Shown: positions 31,098 to 44,404 of the stretch, piece after piece
Numbering within the stretch: the stretch's first letter is position 1
How the letters are laid out: every line of letters starts with the position of its first letter
Assembly (NCBI GenBank): GCA_037043015.1
Contig: CM073326.1
Span: 10,796,345 to 10,860,344 of the forward strand
Length of the DNA stretch: 64,000 bases
Direction: 5' to 3'
Source: Bryum argenteum
Taxonomy: Eukaryota; Streptophyta; Bryopsida; Bryales; Bryaceae
The notes under the pieces: generated by a model
The model's input: only the letters and a program-made list of their open reading frames with translations
What the model was told of the DNA's origin: nothing
Databases searched by the model: none
Translations under genes and position numbers: made by a program

Positions 31098-31322
31098 TAT
31101 GAAAAAGCCCTTAATTTACGGGGAGGGAGGGGCCCCTTGTAGAGTTGGATCTGGTATGGTAGTGAATATTCAGGGAGGGGTACGTATGAGTACTTTCTCC
31201 CCACAGAGGTGGGGAACAAATTGATTTTTAATTTGCTTAATTCCCCTGTTAAAGCGCCAGCGCACGCCGGGTGTGATCAAGAACCGACCCGGCCCGCTGA
31301 ATCGTCGGGTCGTCTCTCTGAG

Positions 31323-31328
31323 TATAAG
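31323..31328 (+). promoter_or_regulatory. Candidate TATA box of the CAPT-motif gene
   Basis: TATAAG within CTGAGTATAAGAGCTCC, about 240 bp before the ATG at 31567, in a locally GC-richer stretch consistent with promoter and leader. Confidence 0.45.
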
Positions 31329-31566
31329 AGCTCCCCAGCTCGCCTTACATCTCGCTTTGGATTTCTTCCACCTTTCTTTTTTCGGTTTGTGTGTGCTTCC
31401 TGGATCTGGTTTGGAGGATTCTGCGCCCGGCAGCCTGTGATGGACTTTTTTCTTCTCCTTCTGTAGCCTTTTGGAGTGAGATTTCAGCCGTTTTCGAGTC
31501 GTACGGGCGGGCGTGAATTCTTCTTCTTCTTCAAGCTTGTGTCTATCGAATTTGCTGTGTGTCAAG

Positions 31567-32063
31567 ATGCCTTGCCTGTGCGCTCCGACCTCGCACGCCG
31601 GCTCGTTCCGGTGCCGCCTTCACCGTTCGAATTCGTGGTCCGGCCGCTCCATTCCACGCCCCCGCATCTCGGGCTCCGACTTGGAGGTCTCCACTGCGTC
31701 ATTGATCGAGAATTCGCTTCGTCAAGACTCCCAAATGACCACTCCCACTCCCCCCGTGCCCGTGGCTCATCCTGTCGGTTCTTACCCTCCTCCCCGCTCA
31801 AGCCCGCCGAGAGGGAGTAGCCGGTTGCGGAACGTGGTGAGCTCTTCCGACGAGGAAGACGAAGTTATCACACCGCCATCTGTACCTCCCACGTAAGTCA
31901 CCTCGCCATTTGAAAAAAACAAAAGAAAAAAAGGACAAAAAAAAACACGCCGTTCACTGTTCTTTTCTTTGAGATCCAATGTTGGATTCTTGAATCCAGA
32001 ACGGATCTCCTTTTCTGTGGTTCTTGATTTTTCAAGAAGTCATATCCGTAGTCGTGACTGTTT

Positions 32064-32098
<35 letters not shown>

Positions 32099-32295
32099 GT
32101 TGTTGGAAAAGAGGCAGTAATGTTTTGGTTTTTGGTTTACTGAGAAGTTGGATTCGGGTGCTATGCAGAGAACGTATGGCGAACATGAAGATGGCCAGTG
32201 GCACCGGCGGAAGCTTTACATCGGCTCCAGGAGGGCGAGCAGCCATGTTCAGGATGCTCAGGACAGGTCAATCTCCGTCGAAGATTTACTCATAA
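31567..32295 (+). CDS. Small Ser/Pro-rich plant protein with CAPTxHxGSFRCxLHR motif
   Basis: Two exons, 31567-31892 and 32169-32295, join in phase (donor AC-GTAAGT, acceptor TATGCAG) to give 150 residues. Residues 3-20 read CLCAPTSHAGSFRCRLHR, the N-terminal hallmark of a family of short plant serine-rich proteins of unknown function. It is followed by a Ser/Arg/Pro-rich low-complexity middle (PPPRSSPPRGSSRLR), an acidic patch (SSSDEEDE) around residue 95, and a Gly/Met-rich C-terminus ending SPSKIYS. No signal peptide or membrane segment is apparent. The motif's two cysteines and histidines could bind metal, but that is a guess. The start is the first ATG of the frame and sits directly before the motif. 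The intron (276 bp) contains a T run at 32071-32098. Confidence 0.8.
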
Positions 32296-34690
32296 CGCAA
32301 CGCCCGTCGAGGTTTTCACGGTGTATGATAGTTTCGTTTTGTAATTAATTAGAAGAGGTCATGTGCCGTCCGGTGTCGGCACGTGAAATACACGCGTAAG
32401 TTTTGTATAGCTTCCGGGTTTCTTATTATTATACTTAGCGCGAACAACTTATGACTCGTGTTGTAAGTTTTATAGATGCCCTGGAAAAAAGGTCAATCAG
32501 AATCAAATCGTATATGGAAAGATGCTGTGAGATAAGCTTTTTCATGAGAAAAAGCTATGCGCGTTGAACATTCCACAGGTACATGCATATTCTTATATTG
32601 TGTACAGTATATACCCTTGTGCACATGTATATACACTTGTGCATGTAGGTTTCACACGGGAGTGAAGTGGATTGCCTTGGCATCGGTGAGAGAAAAGTCA
32701 GTTGATGGCACATGCTGAAGTTTGGAAATTTGCAACAAAGATACCCCCTGATCTTCAAGACTCAAGAACTGAAACCTTATCATCATCCGTGAGAGAGCAA
32801 GTACATGAAGTATTGAATCGGCAGCAAGTATGTCGGAGGAATTTTAACCTTGTGAAAAGTACGCCTGAATACACCACCCTGAAACAATGACGCTGTCAAT
32901 CTTCGAAAAAGTGCAAGGTTGATATGAAGTAATGTTGAAGAACACGCCAATACTGTGGCAGCTTTTTGCAGTGACAAACAAAACACTTTTAAAAAGAAGG
33001 CATGTTGAGCGGATCGTTCGAACATGAGCATACAGCGGCTGCGCTTTGGAACAGGCAAGATCTACAAGAAAGAATTGCTTGCATACCTAGGTCTGTGCTG
33101 GGGATAACTTTGCTATGTCGGGTAGTGATTATGTTCATGCTTGTGCCTTTTCTCCATTCAAATCTACAATGTACACTTATCATATCCTTTGTATGTTCTT
33201 AATCTACACCAATGTCGGCAAATAATATGTGAATTGACTTGAATTTCCAAGCACTGTTGTACATACACTCTGCTCATGGGGTGTAACAACTCTTTGTTGA
33301 CATGGTGATGCAAGATAGCTAATGTCAGTGTGTTACTGAGAACTGCAGTCAATTTGAAGTTAGAGCATGCTGAGACTATTATATCTGTTCATTTACCAAT
33401 CATATTTTTAACCACAAAAACCTGTGTATTTTGAAGGGCCCACTAGATGCCTCAGTGTTTACTTTTCTGAAAAGGATGTATTCAATGAAAAGGATGTATT
33501 CAAGACCATTGCGAAATTTGTGATGATCCAAAGTAGAAGGCATGCTACTTGTTATCTTGCGAAGTAAATGTGAGAGGAATGCAATAAAAACAACTAAAAG
33601 AATGATGGTCGATGAAGGCACAAAAACATTCATTTTGTGTGAAGCGATTGGACCTATTTCCCCTGTTGTGTGTAAGAATGGCTTTGGTGAGGTGGTGGTA
33701 CTTTGGTTTTGGTGAGGTGGTAGTACTTTGGTGAGGTGGTGGTACTCTATCGCCATTGGTGTGGTGATTGTGGATTAAACTGTGCAAGCTTGCATGGTAT
33801 TTATCGATTTGGGTTCATCCAACATTGGTATGGAGTTTGAGGATCCTGTTGAGTTGTTTTTTGTAGTTTTAATGATATGTGTTGATTCAATTGTCTTCTG
33901 CCCTTAAATTTATTAAATAAGATAAATAGTACTCACCCCATGGAAGGGAGAGGGATTTCAAATCAATACAAAAGTATTCCTAGCCATATGCATGTTACAA
34001 TGAACAAACTTACTCTTTTGAACAACGTTTAATTAAAACCATTGTAACTTCTTCCTGCAACCATTTTTCATGCGCAAAAAAATATGCATATTGAAAGGGA
34101 GGGCACTTTCGAGCACTTCCTCAAACATTTATGTGGCTTTTCCTCCGCCAAATTTTTGTTCCTTATTACTGCCCCATTGAGCTCCAAAATTTTGATAATG
34201 GTTGCCCCACTTGTCCACCATGCATTGCAATTTTAGACACCTCTTAATTCCAAATGCAATGTATGTGTTCCTTTCATCTATCTCTATCATTTATTAGTCA
34301 AGCCCAAATTTATATAAACCTTGGCGCTCTTGAACTTTAGAAGCTCTCTTTGCATGTTGTGGTCAATATTCAAAACAAGGTGGTGAGAGCTTAAACATTC
34401 AATCTCTCACAAGCAACAATGCAATTATATGATAAGTGAACTAACTTCAAGATCTTACGATTGGAATGTTTAAATCTTAAAACTTCTTGCCAATCTCTTA
34501 AAATTTGTACAAGTAAATTTACTAGCTTATGACTGAGTCGAAGAACTTGGGCGTTTGAAAATAACAATAATGAAACGTGAAACACATTTTTAGGAATTTT
34601 CAAATGTTTACAAACTCAAATGTTTACAAATTAATGGCTCAATAAAGTCACTACCACTACACTCGAGGTTTTCGTAGAACTCACCTTTCA
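32296..34690. other. Spacer between the CAPT-motif gene and MSH5
   Basis: It probably holds the 3'UTR of the upstream gene at its start. A 41-codon ATG frame at 32705-32827 (MAHAEVWKFATKIPPDLQDS) ends at a good donor (CAA-GTATGT) and might be an exon of a small gene, but no partner exon was found. A (TTTGGTGAGGTGGTGGTAC)n run of three units lies at about 33687-33750. The rest is AT-rich with no recognised gene. Confidence 0.35.
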
Positions 34691-35483
34691 CATCATTCGA
34701 GCGGGAAAGTCCGCGCAAGCTCTCGACTCGTCAGGTCGTTCTCCCTCACAAGCAGTTCTACAGATTCTTCGAGTTTAACTACCAGAGCGCGCTCAATTAC
34801 GGTGTGCGATGCTCCCTGAAGTACAAATCTATTGTAATTTCCAGATTTTGCGTGCAGCAATTGAGCGCGCTTGGCCGCATTTTGTGTACAGCACAAGCAC
34901 TGACAAATCTGTTCTTCCGGTGACACTTGTGCCTTCTTTGTTGCGCATTTGTATTCTCTTTCAGCTTGTTGCTACAGCTTGCTTGATTAATCTTATTGAA
35001 ATCCTGCTTGATTTTCGTGTGCTTGAAGACTGTTTTTGTTGTCGTAAACTACTGCCGTCTGTAAATTTAATTGAATCTGAGCAATGTTGACTTCTTGTGC
35101 GGTAATCGGTGTTTGAATTCGCGATCGAAAGCATTGTGAGCTTTAAACTTTATCGCTCTAAGGCGACGAAGCAGATGTCGCATTTTTGTTGCTCATCTAT
35201 GTCTTTATTATGTCTTTCAGCTCATAGTAATGGTCTGCTTGATCCTTGAATCCATGTTGATTTGATTTTTTTTTTTTTTTACTGTGGAGAGCGTGGCTGT
35301 CGGATGCTTTTATGGCGCTCGTAACGCTGATGACTTCAAATTGATGCGAGTTGCTATTGTAGATTGAGGTTCAATGTTTATTAGTAAACTCGTCTTTAGG
35401 TGCTTCTATCAATCTTTTGCTACTTTGCTCTTACTTGTCCAACGGTCATAGACAAATAAACAGCTTGTTGTATTGCAGTGAAG
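34691..35483 (+). promoter_or_regulatory. Probable promoter and 5'UTR region of MSH5
   Basis: GC content rises here. An acceptor-like TATTGCAG lies five bases before the ATG at 35484, suggesting a 5'UTR intron. A GAGCGCGCTCAATT motif at 34785 has an inverted partner (AATTGAGCGCGC) at 34859. No TATA box could be assigned. Confidence 0.4.
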
Positions 35484-38400
35484 ATGAGCTTTACATCCTC
35501 GCGCACGATTCGGAATGGCAGTATCTCTGTCGTTGACGAACTAAAGCTTGACAGGGAATATGAATCAAAGGTACGCTGTGTGACATAGGCTTAGCATTTC
35601 AAAAATATCACCTGTAGTGAGAATTATAGGTCCAGGGTGCAGTATTTGCAGGTCTAATGATGTCGTTACAGGGCTTACAAGCGTTTGAAACTCTATTCTG
35701 CTTGCTTTCTACTCCAGGTGTACATGGCGTGCATACTGCAGGGTAGCAAGTATGTTCTAATCCAACGCATCTAAACTTTGCTGCGATGGTGTTTGCTTGA
35801 TCTTCTTCGAAGAAAATTCTGTGAATCTTTAGCGTAATTTCTAACATATCGAGGCTTTCTCAAACAGATTAGGCATGGCATATTTTGACAAAGAAACAGA
35901 CGCTGTGTATGTTATGGAGACTTGGGAAAATGGAAACGAGGACTTCCCATCCATGCAGCTTAGTAAGTGGATTCTTCATCCGCATCTACAGGTCCTCGTT
36001 GACCAGCAATTATATTTACTTTGTCCTGTAATTGACGACTTTGAACTCGATTAATGCTCCAGAGTAGAATTTCAGTTTGAGTTTTCACTACAGTTAAGCT
36101 ACACTCCATGTTCGACCTTTGCGCCTTGGTCACGATATTTTCTTCCAAGCATTACTTGTTGTCAGGGCACCCTAGACGTCCTACCGATGCCTGTATCTAA
36201 CGTATCCGATTTGTGCTCCGCAGTCAAATACCAGGTATACTTCGTATCAGGTTAACAGAGCTTACTTATTGGCGGGCTGATTGAGGTCGGCTTGGCAGTG
36301 ACGAACGTTGAATGAAAGGCGCTCCTTCTGTGCAGGCTCAGCCTCTTGTCATTTACACCAGCACAAAAATGGATGACGCCTTTGTAGCTGCACTTCAGAA
36401 GAAGGGTGAGCCTGAAGGCAGAGCTCTGGCCATGCAACCTGATGGAAATGCTACGTTTCTGTTGATCGAACATGTTGAGCGTTCTTTCCAGATTATAGAT
36501 TCCAATTTGCACTTGTATGGTTCGATAGTTATGCTCAATGAGATCCCTCTGTATTGCATCAAATGCGTCCAGCCACTTTTGTTGAGGGAAATTGAAGCCT
36601 GTACTGAAACCACATATTTATGCGAACGAGCGAGTATCCACTTCAGCAAAGTGCGGAAATCGAATGTGTAACAGTGGTCTATAATTTGTTTGATGTCTAT
36701 TAGTCAAGGAAGAAGATGAACCGCATGAGGTGAAGATAGTCAAGAGTTCAATTTTCAGTTTTCACCAAGCACGACACAGGTACTCTGTAGATCTGCGTTT
36801 CTGATGTTCTGCTACGAATATTAATCAAGAAAGTGTTACTCTCCTATTTGAGCTTCACTTTAGCAGTGCTCCTATTATTGTCCTTTCGCCTACTTCGTTT
36901 CTCGACATTTCAAGACCGCTTCACAGTAGACCGAGAGAGACAATGATACCAAGGAATCTGCGTGTCAGAACCTGATCTCAACAAAAGTCTCAGAAGTGCA
37001 GTCCAATTTGAAGCTGCAGGTTCATCAGCTGGTCAGGGACATAGATGCCTTCGTCTGCTCCTTCGAATATTCGACGGTGTTCTCATGATATTCCTGAATT
37101 CTGTAGATTGGCTTTCCTGCGGGTTCCTGGAATGGAAGGCGATTTTAATGACAGCGAGAGGATGCACCTTGTGAGCTTTTCAGCATTCCTAGACCTCACT
37201 TCTCTGCTTCGACATTGAAAAGTTACCAAATCGCCAACAGCTTGAAACTTGCTATGCAATTCGTTACCATATCAAAACGCTGCTAAATTGTTCTGATCAC
37301 GATTGGTGCGGCAACTTATGCAGTTGGGTTCCATGATGAATCTCGATAGTGAGATGCAAATTCGGGTCGTCGGTGGCCTTCTTGCTATTTTACAGCGAGA
37401 AATGGTCATTGATGCTTCAAGTGCTGAAGAGCGCAGGATATCTCCTTTCAAGATTGAAAGTATATGCGAGCTCTCTCTGTATCCTTCAATGTGCAGGAAT
37501 TGCCTCTGACGATTGAAGTGATGATTTCAAGCTGCCTTCATTTTCAGTGTTGAGATATTTGTTCGGCTATCACCGGCACGATTCGATAAAACCTGGTTTC
37601 CAGTAACGAACCTTACGTCATCTAGTCCGACATTGCGCCAGGCACTGACCCTTGACATGCAGCAGTGATAGCTTTCTAAACATCGATGCCACAACCCACG
37701 ATGCACTGCAAATTTTTCTGGTGGATAAGCACGCCAGCTCGATGGGGATTGGAAAAGCGAAGGAAGGGTAAATAAAGCACTACTTTCTTTCTCCCTGCAC
37801 TTCGTTTCTGCTTTCGCCTTAACTTCATACAAGGTTTCTGCTGTTTTCGATACTGATTTTTGAATATGGAATGTTCCTGTCAGGTTTTCTTTATTTGGTC
37901 TCCTAAACAAGGTTTGCAATCATGCTTCTCGTAATCATTTGTCTGCTCCTTACTCTAGAAGGCTTAGAACGATGAGGACTGGAAACTACTTGCTGTGCCA
38001 AAGTGACACTTGATTGAGGCTACAAAAATCTTCACAGCTGACTTACACTTTGAGGCCATGGGGGCTTTTGAAATGAGATCGGGTTATCGGTCATTCAGAC
38101 GACTGCCCAATCATGAATAATGTTTTCTTCTTTCACGATTTTCATTTTGGCTTCTCTGAACAGTGTGTATCGCAACCAGGACGTAAGCTTCTAAGGTATG
38201 TGCTTCATTTGATTGATGTGTGAAGAAGACTGCTATCCTGTTTCTTTGAGCTCTCTTTTAGGGAGTCCCTAAAAACCATCAGTATGACTTAAGACGAAAA
38301 TGGTGTGGTCTGTGTTCTTTAGGCTATGGTTTCTGAGGCCGATTCTGGACTTGAACATTCTCAATGATCGGCTTGATTCAGTATCCTCTTCTGCGTTGAA

Positions 38401-41400
38401 CTTTTGATCGTTACTGAAAAAAAAAGGCCACGTATTGTACTCCTCAACATTGTTATTTCAGGTTTCAGCTTTCAGATGCTCCCAAGAGTTGGTGTCTGCT
38501 TTGCGGAGCGCATTGAAGCGCATTAAAGACATTCCTAAGCTTCTCAAGGTACCGGCGAAATAGAGTCCTTGTTCGCAAATTTCACCATTTAATTGGAATA
38601 TTGACGTATGTTGATTATCTACTCCTGGTCAAAAACCTCGTGAGTCATGCCGCAGTTGAGGTCAAGACTTTAAAGTTGAACTCTTTTCTGAACAAGGGTA
38701 GATATTCGAGCTGTGTCGTGCAGTGATGTGCTCGAGTCAAAATCCTTACTTGGCCTGGAAACCGCTTGATAATCATGATATTCGTGGGATCCTTCTAATG
38801 GACAGAAATTAGATTCGCCGTGCTCATTGGTGACCTCAAAGGACTGGGCGGTTTTCACAGAGGTATCTTACAAGGGCTATCCCTATAACTGTTGTGGATC
38901 AAAGGTTTGTGAAACTGCACGACCTCATTTGACAATGTGCAGAGTGTCAGTGCTCTTATCCATATTCGAGCATTGTTTGAGGTGGCGGTATCGCAGAGAA
39001 ACCAACTTCAAGTTTCTCTAAGTAGTCTTCAAATCGTCAAGAAGGTGAGACTGTTTTAAATTGCATAATCGGAATAGATCGTGGTTGTGCTCATACAGAC
39101 TCTCCCACCTGAGATGAATGGAGTAACAATGTGTTCATACATGGCCATTCAAGCATACATGAGTGACATACTTACTTGGCCAAGAGATTCCAATCGAATG
39201 CACTCTGAACTGTTGGGTTATCGTCTATTCTTTTTTAATGTGGAGAAAATTATTCGCGGTATTTGAGATCGCTGCTTTTGCTGCATTTGGTTGCTCAGGT
39301 TGCAACAAAAATCACCGAGGATCTCATCTACGTCAACGGCATGGTCAGATTTTGTCTTTGCCTGAGTTGATCGATCAAAAGTTGGAATTGAGAGAGATTC
39401 CAATTTCATGAGTTACCTGTAAAACCAGAATGTGGTAGAGGACTTTCTGCTTGATGACAAATACCTATCATAGATCGTCGACATTTTAAAGAATTATTGG
39501 CCACAGCATCCGCGAAAATTATTCCGGCTTTAAATAATCTTCAGGTAGCAGGTGTCATTGACATTGGTCAGAGATGTGGAGATTCTTCGGAAACGATGAT
39601 TGCGTATGGTATCTGTGACGAGGTGCTTCAATCACCCCGAAACTTGTAATATTTTAACCTGTGTATACACCGTCAGGCTCCGGCAATTCAGTTTTACTGA
39701 AATTTCAATGTCCAAATTCCGGAGCCATTCATCACCTGATACAATCTAACCTGCTCATGCGATCAGCTAGATGAACTCAAGAATATTTTTGAGGGTCTTC
39801 CCGATTTCCTAAATCAGGTACGCCATTACTTGATTCTAAGTAACGTTCAATCTATTGGCTGAGTAAACCTTGTCCGATGCCAGCTGAATTTGGCAGACAA
39901 GGTAACTTCATCGGATGCCTGCGTGGCTTGTTCAGGTTACTGCAGTTGAGCTGAACGCTTTGGGACTACAACTCAGCTGCAAGGAAGCTGCAATTTGTTA
40001 TATCCCTCAAGTTGGTAATATTACGATTTCCTCATTTAAATTGATCTCTATTACTGACTTTTGATAAACATACTGCTGAATCCAACAACTGTTGAAGTCC
40101 AAAAATAGGCACAGAAGACGCCTATGATGTTCATCATAACTGTTCACTATCTATGTCTAGGCTACCTGTTGCGCTTCGAGACAGATGTGCTTGACGAGTA
40201 TACCCTCGAGCGCCGTCCAGACATTCAGTTAGCTGTGAGTAACTAAGTTATCTACAGCCCCAACTAGAATACACCTCAATCTAAAAATTTTATACCTGCC
40301 CTTATCGATTCATTTTTCTGAGACCAGCAACGAGTGGTTCAAGTCACCTTCAATACAACGTTGGCAGTGCTTCTATCTTATTGTTAATTTCTGCTTCATT
40401 CCGCTCTAATCAGTGAGTGTTGATAGTAAAGTCTCTGTAATTTCCCAGTTCAAAGGAGGCATTGAGGGGGGTTATTTTTATCACACTTCGAAGACAGGAG
40501 AGCTGGATGAAGTAGTCGGTGACATCTTTCACAAGATCAAGGGTACGCTTGTTGATTGTTTGTGAGATTAGAAACGAAGACGTTCCTTCAAATGAATGTT
40601 GAGACTAGGACGATGATGTTCCAGTCACGCATGTCAATTAGCTACCAAATCAACTTGGGGGCATGTCAATTTGGGACGTAATCAGATATGGAGCAAGCCA
40701 TTTCGAGAGATTTGGAGCGCCGAGTGTTAGTTTATGCTTCGACGTTGCGCCAAGCTGCCGATGTGGCAGCAGAAATCGACTGGTATAATCTCTTCCTGAG
40801 CCCGATGCGGAAGTGTGTATTTACCTCAATCCACCACATGCAATAGTGGTCATCCTATCACGTGGACGCAGGTTGTTGTATCTTGTTCGTTGTTCAACGA
40901 GTAACGTACTGACCTGCTCAGATGTAAGAGAATTGTTGTAGAAGGCCTCTGTTGCATTTGGGTTAGTTAGTAATCGGAAATTGATACTCTGATCTTTTGC
41001 CTGTTCTGGTACATATTAGCCTCGTAGCATTGAGCATTGTGGCTCAGGACCAAAAGTACGTGCGTCCTGAATTTTCGGAGGACAACGTCGTCATGATAAA
41101 AGCCGGAAGGTGTGTGATATCTTTGTTTCCGACTTTTCAATTGGTTTTGGGCCACAAGAGTGCGTTAAGAGCAGCTCCCCCCTCCCGTCTTACTAAGGTT
41201 ATACTTGAGGTGCAGGCATCCACTCCAGGAGTGTACCGTCAACACGTTTGTACCAAATGACACCAAGATCGACGATTTTAGCGGTAAGCAATGTTTCGCT
41301 TGCTTCAGGCTTGCTGGGACTTGCGTGGGGTGTCAATCTCAACTTGTACCAACGAATTTCACTTCTTTATGTATACATTTTTGGGTATAATCTGATCGGC

Positions 41401-44079
41401 TACCCGGAAGTCAGATTGTTGAGTAGTGAGTTCTTAAAGCAGCTATTGAATTTGGTACCCGTTGAGCAGGACGTGTTAACATTATCACAGGCCCAAACTA
41501 CTCAGGCAAGAGCATTTATGCAAAGCAGGTTGATATCCAAAGAATATAGCTCTTGTTAAGTTACTCTCATGCTTTGCAAGCCCTGCTCTGTCTTGCAGGA
41601 TGTATAGTTGCTCCAGTCTCTGTTATATTCGGCTTGCATGAGATTTTAGCGGCATCCCTGCCGTGTATTGCAAATCTTACCGAACGGCGTACACTGAAAT
41701 CTTGTGTTCGTCTTCAGGTTGCTCTTATTGTGTTCCTGGCACACATAGGAAGCTTTGTCCCAGCAGAGTCGGCAGTTATCGGCCTCACTGACAGGTGCTC
41801 ATGTCAAAAAATTCGTGCACATCTGGTTTTACTCGTCAACACAATTTAAGTTGCTGGTTACATGGAATGAATTGAGCTTTACCTAGTCTCGGTGCAGGAG
41901 TGGACTGGTCGCGCGTAGTGGGATGTAGAGACAAGTGACACATCGTTCATAAGCAGTGTTTTATGCTCAAAGGATGGTCAGTTGCTTGAGTTTTGCAGAA
42001 TCTTTACGAGAGTCTCTAGCAAAGAGACCATCGCTGTTCAACAATCTGCATTCATGATTGATCTGCATCAAATTGCCTTTATGCTGCGGTAAGAGCCTTA
42101 GGAACATATTGTTATACTGGGATAAAATTGCATACGGAAGGCATGTATCAAATATATTCTGATAAGGTAGTATTAATTGAGCCGCTCACTACAGCTGTAG
42201 TTGACATGTAGAAGTGATGGATTTGGAACTTGGATGGTAAGTGATACTGACCTTTATTGAACCGCTAGACATGCCACTCCAAGGTCTCTGTGTATCATTG
42301 ACGAATTCGGCAAGGGAACTTTGGTCTCAGGTACGTTAACTTTTTCGTCAGAGTGTTCATAGCATTCATACTTGTTCTGGCATAAGTTGTGATATTGATC
42401 AGCTTGTGAGACTGTAGTTTGATTTTGAATTATGGAAACAAATAGCATGGAGTAATCCCCACATTTTTTGTACATAGATGGTGTGGGCCTCCTATGTGCA
42501 ACCTTGCACCAACTAGCTGCTGGCCATAAAATACCGCCTAAGGTTAGCCTACCTTTTAACATCCTCGTAGATAAACTCAGTAAGGAAGCTCCAGTAACCT
42601 TGGATAACTAATAGTCTATAATTCTCTCTTGGCGCAGGTTGTGGCGTGTACACACTACTGTGAAGTCTTCGATGAGAGTTATTTACCAAAGGTACTTCAA
42701 GAAGTATCAGACAGTTGTCAACCCGTTTTGATTGAGTCAGGGTCTTTCTCAAATGTCTACTGAGATTGACTTACTTCATTATGAGATTTGCATCAAATTC
42801 AAGCTCAGTATCTAGAACAATCTAACTATTGTACAAACTATGAACATATTATAACTCCCTGGTTATAGTCTCAGAACATCTCGTTTTACACCATGAGCGT
42901 CCTCGAGCCGGAGAAGAACGAAAATGTTGGTAGCACTGTGGACGAGATTGTTTTTCTTTACAGGTCTTAACTCCTCGACATGCTGACCAATTGTTTACGG
43001 GCTAACAATTTGATGTTTTGACTAGCGGGAAAGAATAAGTGGTATACGTCTTTCTGACTACTAGCAGTACTGCAGCTGTGTATGTAGACAACTGTTGATT
43101 GAGTTTTCCAAGTGCATGTGTTTTCAATGTTGATTAATCATGCTGTGAACGTTTATGCGCAGGCTAGTTCCTGGTCGTGTGGTTCCAAGCTATGGTAAAC
43201 TCTGAATGCCACTATCTACATGAGACAAACCGTGTCCTTGCTGAAGAAGGAACGACTGTCATTGATCAATGAAAGCTTGTTTGTAGATCTGGTGATTATC
43301 GTGGCAGATTAGATGAGAACTTCTTTGTTTAACATTTAAATGCAGCCTAGTTTATCACTGAAGCTTATAAATCCCCATTTCAGAGAATCTAAGCATAACT
43401 TTAAATGTTTGGCAGGTGTACGTTGTGCCGAGCTAGCAGGTACAATCGAATTTTTTGATTGATCAGGAAGTAACTCCATTGTTTATACCCGCCACGTTCA
43501 GAAGCCGAATATGCAACTTGAGCTCTACTTGTCAGGATTTGCATTGTCCAGAAATAGCTACTTCTACTTCAGAAGATTGTTAAAATTTCTTACTGCAAAT
43601 TCTTCAAACAGGTGTTCCTTCCGAGATTTTAGAGAGATGTGTTGAGGTTCTAGAATGCACTAGAGAAGGAAGGCCAATTGAACGCCTTGGAACAAAGCGG
43701 ACGACCGCCATGGACCAGATCTATAAGGTAAATTTAACTTTCGAGCGTGATATCTATAGTAATTTGCTCAATGTCTTCATCCACTGAAAATTTCAGTGGA
43801 GGAACAGACTAATGATTCTTTTGTCGAACACGATCATAATTTTGAGATTGATATACTTAATTCCTTTCTTTTGAAATGTTTGAGGCTGGACAGGGGCTGA
43901 TTTATGCCTTCGAAAAATCCTTGTAGTTGAATCATGGGACTCTTTTCTAGTTTTTGTCCAATGAAAGTGTCCATATTGAAACTACGCAGACTATGGGGGA
44001 GCAGCTGCAGAAATTCGACTGCGAGAAGGATGATGTGAATAAGTTCCTTACTGAGGTTTTTGAACTTTTCTCCAGTTAG
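35484..44079 (+). CDS. MSH5: DNA mismatch repair-family protein MSH5 (meiotic MutS homologue)
   Basis: With MSH4, MSH5 forms MutS-gamma, which stabilises meiotic recombination intermediates and promotes class I crossovers in the nucleus. I assembled 35 GT-AG exons in phase, giving 831 residues, close to plant MSH5: 35484-35570, 35718-35749, 35868-35962, 36224-36234, 36336-36405, 36704-36779, 37107-37170, 37324-37478, 37666-37767, 37884-37911, 38164-38195, 38323-38380, 38462-38548, 38806-38862, 38943-39044, 39299-39343, 39545-39622, 39767-39817, 39936-40014, 40161-40234, 40449-40542, 40686-40782, 41020-41109, 41216-41283, 41470-41528, 41718-41794, 41999-42088, 42269-42330, 42478-42542, 42638-42691, 42869-42963, 43163-43194, 43416-43439, 43612-43727, 43990-44079. 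Landmarks: LQGSKLGMAYFD near the N-terminus; VKSSIFSFHQARHR; LWFLRPILDL in the core; GGYFYHTSKTGELD; Walker A GPNYSGKS (585-592); QSAFMIDLHQ (638-647), where most MutS proteins have STFM; Walker B CIIDEFGKGT (661-670); VVACTHYCE (696-704). The C-terminus ends FELFSS. Exon 4 has only 11 nt. There is no frameshift or stop. Confidence 0.95.
36224..36234 (+). other. MSH5: 11-nt microexon of MSH5
   Basis: TCAAATACCAG lies between CCGCAG and GTATAC. It restores phase between exon 3 (ends CTT A) and exon 5 (starts GCT CAG), giving the conserved L-I-K-Y-Q-(A)-Q-P-L stretch. Confidence 0.8.
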
Positions 44080-44344
44080 TTTAGATCAGTCGCTCGAGAC
44101 TAGCCTTGCTTTCAGAGTGCTAATTCTGCTTAACTCAGCAAGTAGCACGGGCTTCTTATTCAGGATTAGATGTTCGGAGAGTTGTGTACTTTGAACATTC
44201 ACAAAGTTGTGATCCAAAGACTTGAAGCAGTGGGCCATGGAATCATTGTTGATGGAAGCCGTATGGGAAGTATATCGCTGAGTCTGATTTTAGTCTGTGA
44301 TTGTTGCAGTTTACTCCTTCTGTTGGTACACGATTGACTTACTG

Positions 44345-44404
<60 letters not shown>

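Noticed and set aside
31170-31565. 131-codon minus-strand frame rich in Lys/Arg
   Set aside because: It is antisense to the promoter and leader of the CAPT-motif gene; composition reflects C/T-rich leader sequence.
36312-36671. 119-codon continuous frame in MSH5 (reading past exon 5)
   Set aside because: The part after 36405 is intronic: the conserved KSSIFSFHQARHR segment continues only after splicing to 36704.
37491-37512. Candidate MSH5 exon GAATTGCCTCTGAC after TGTGCAG
   Set aside because: It keeps no frame with both neighbours. Splicing 37478 to 37666 directly gives the co-linear, conserved sequence.
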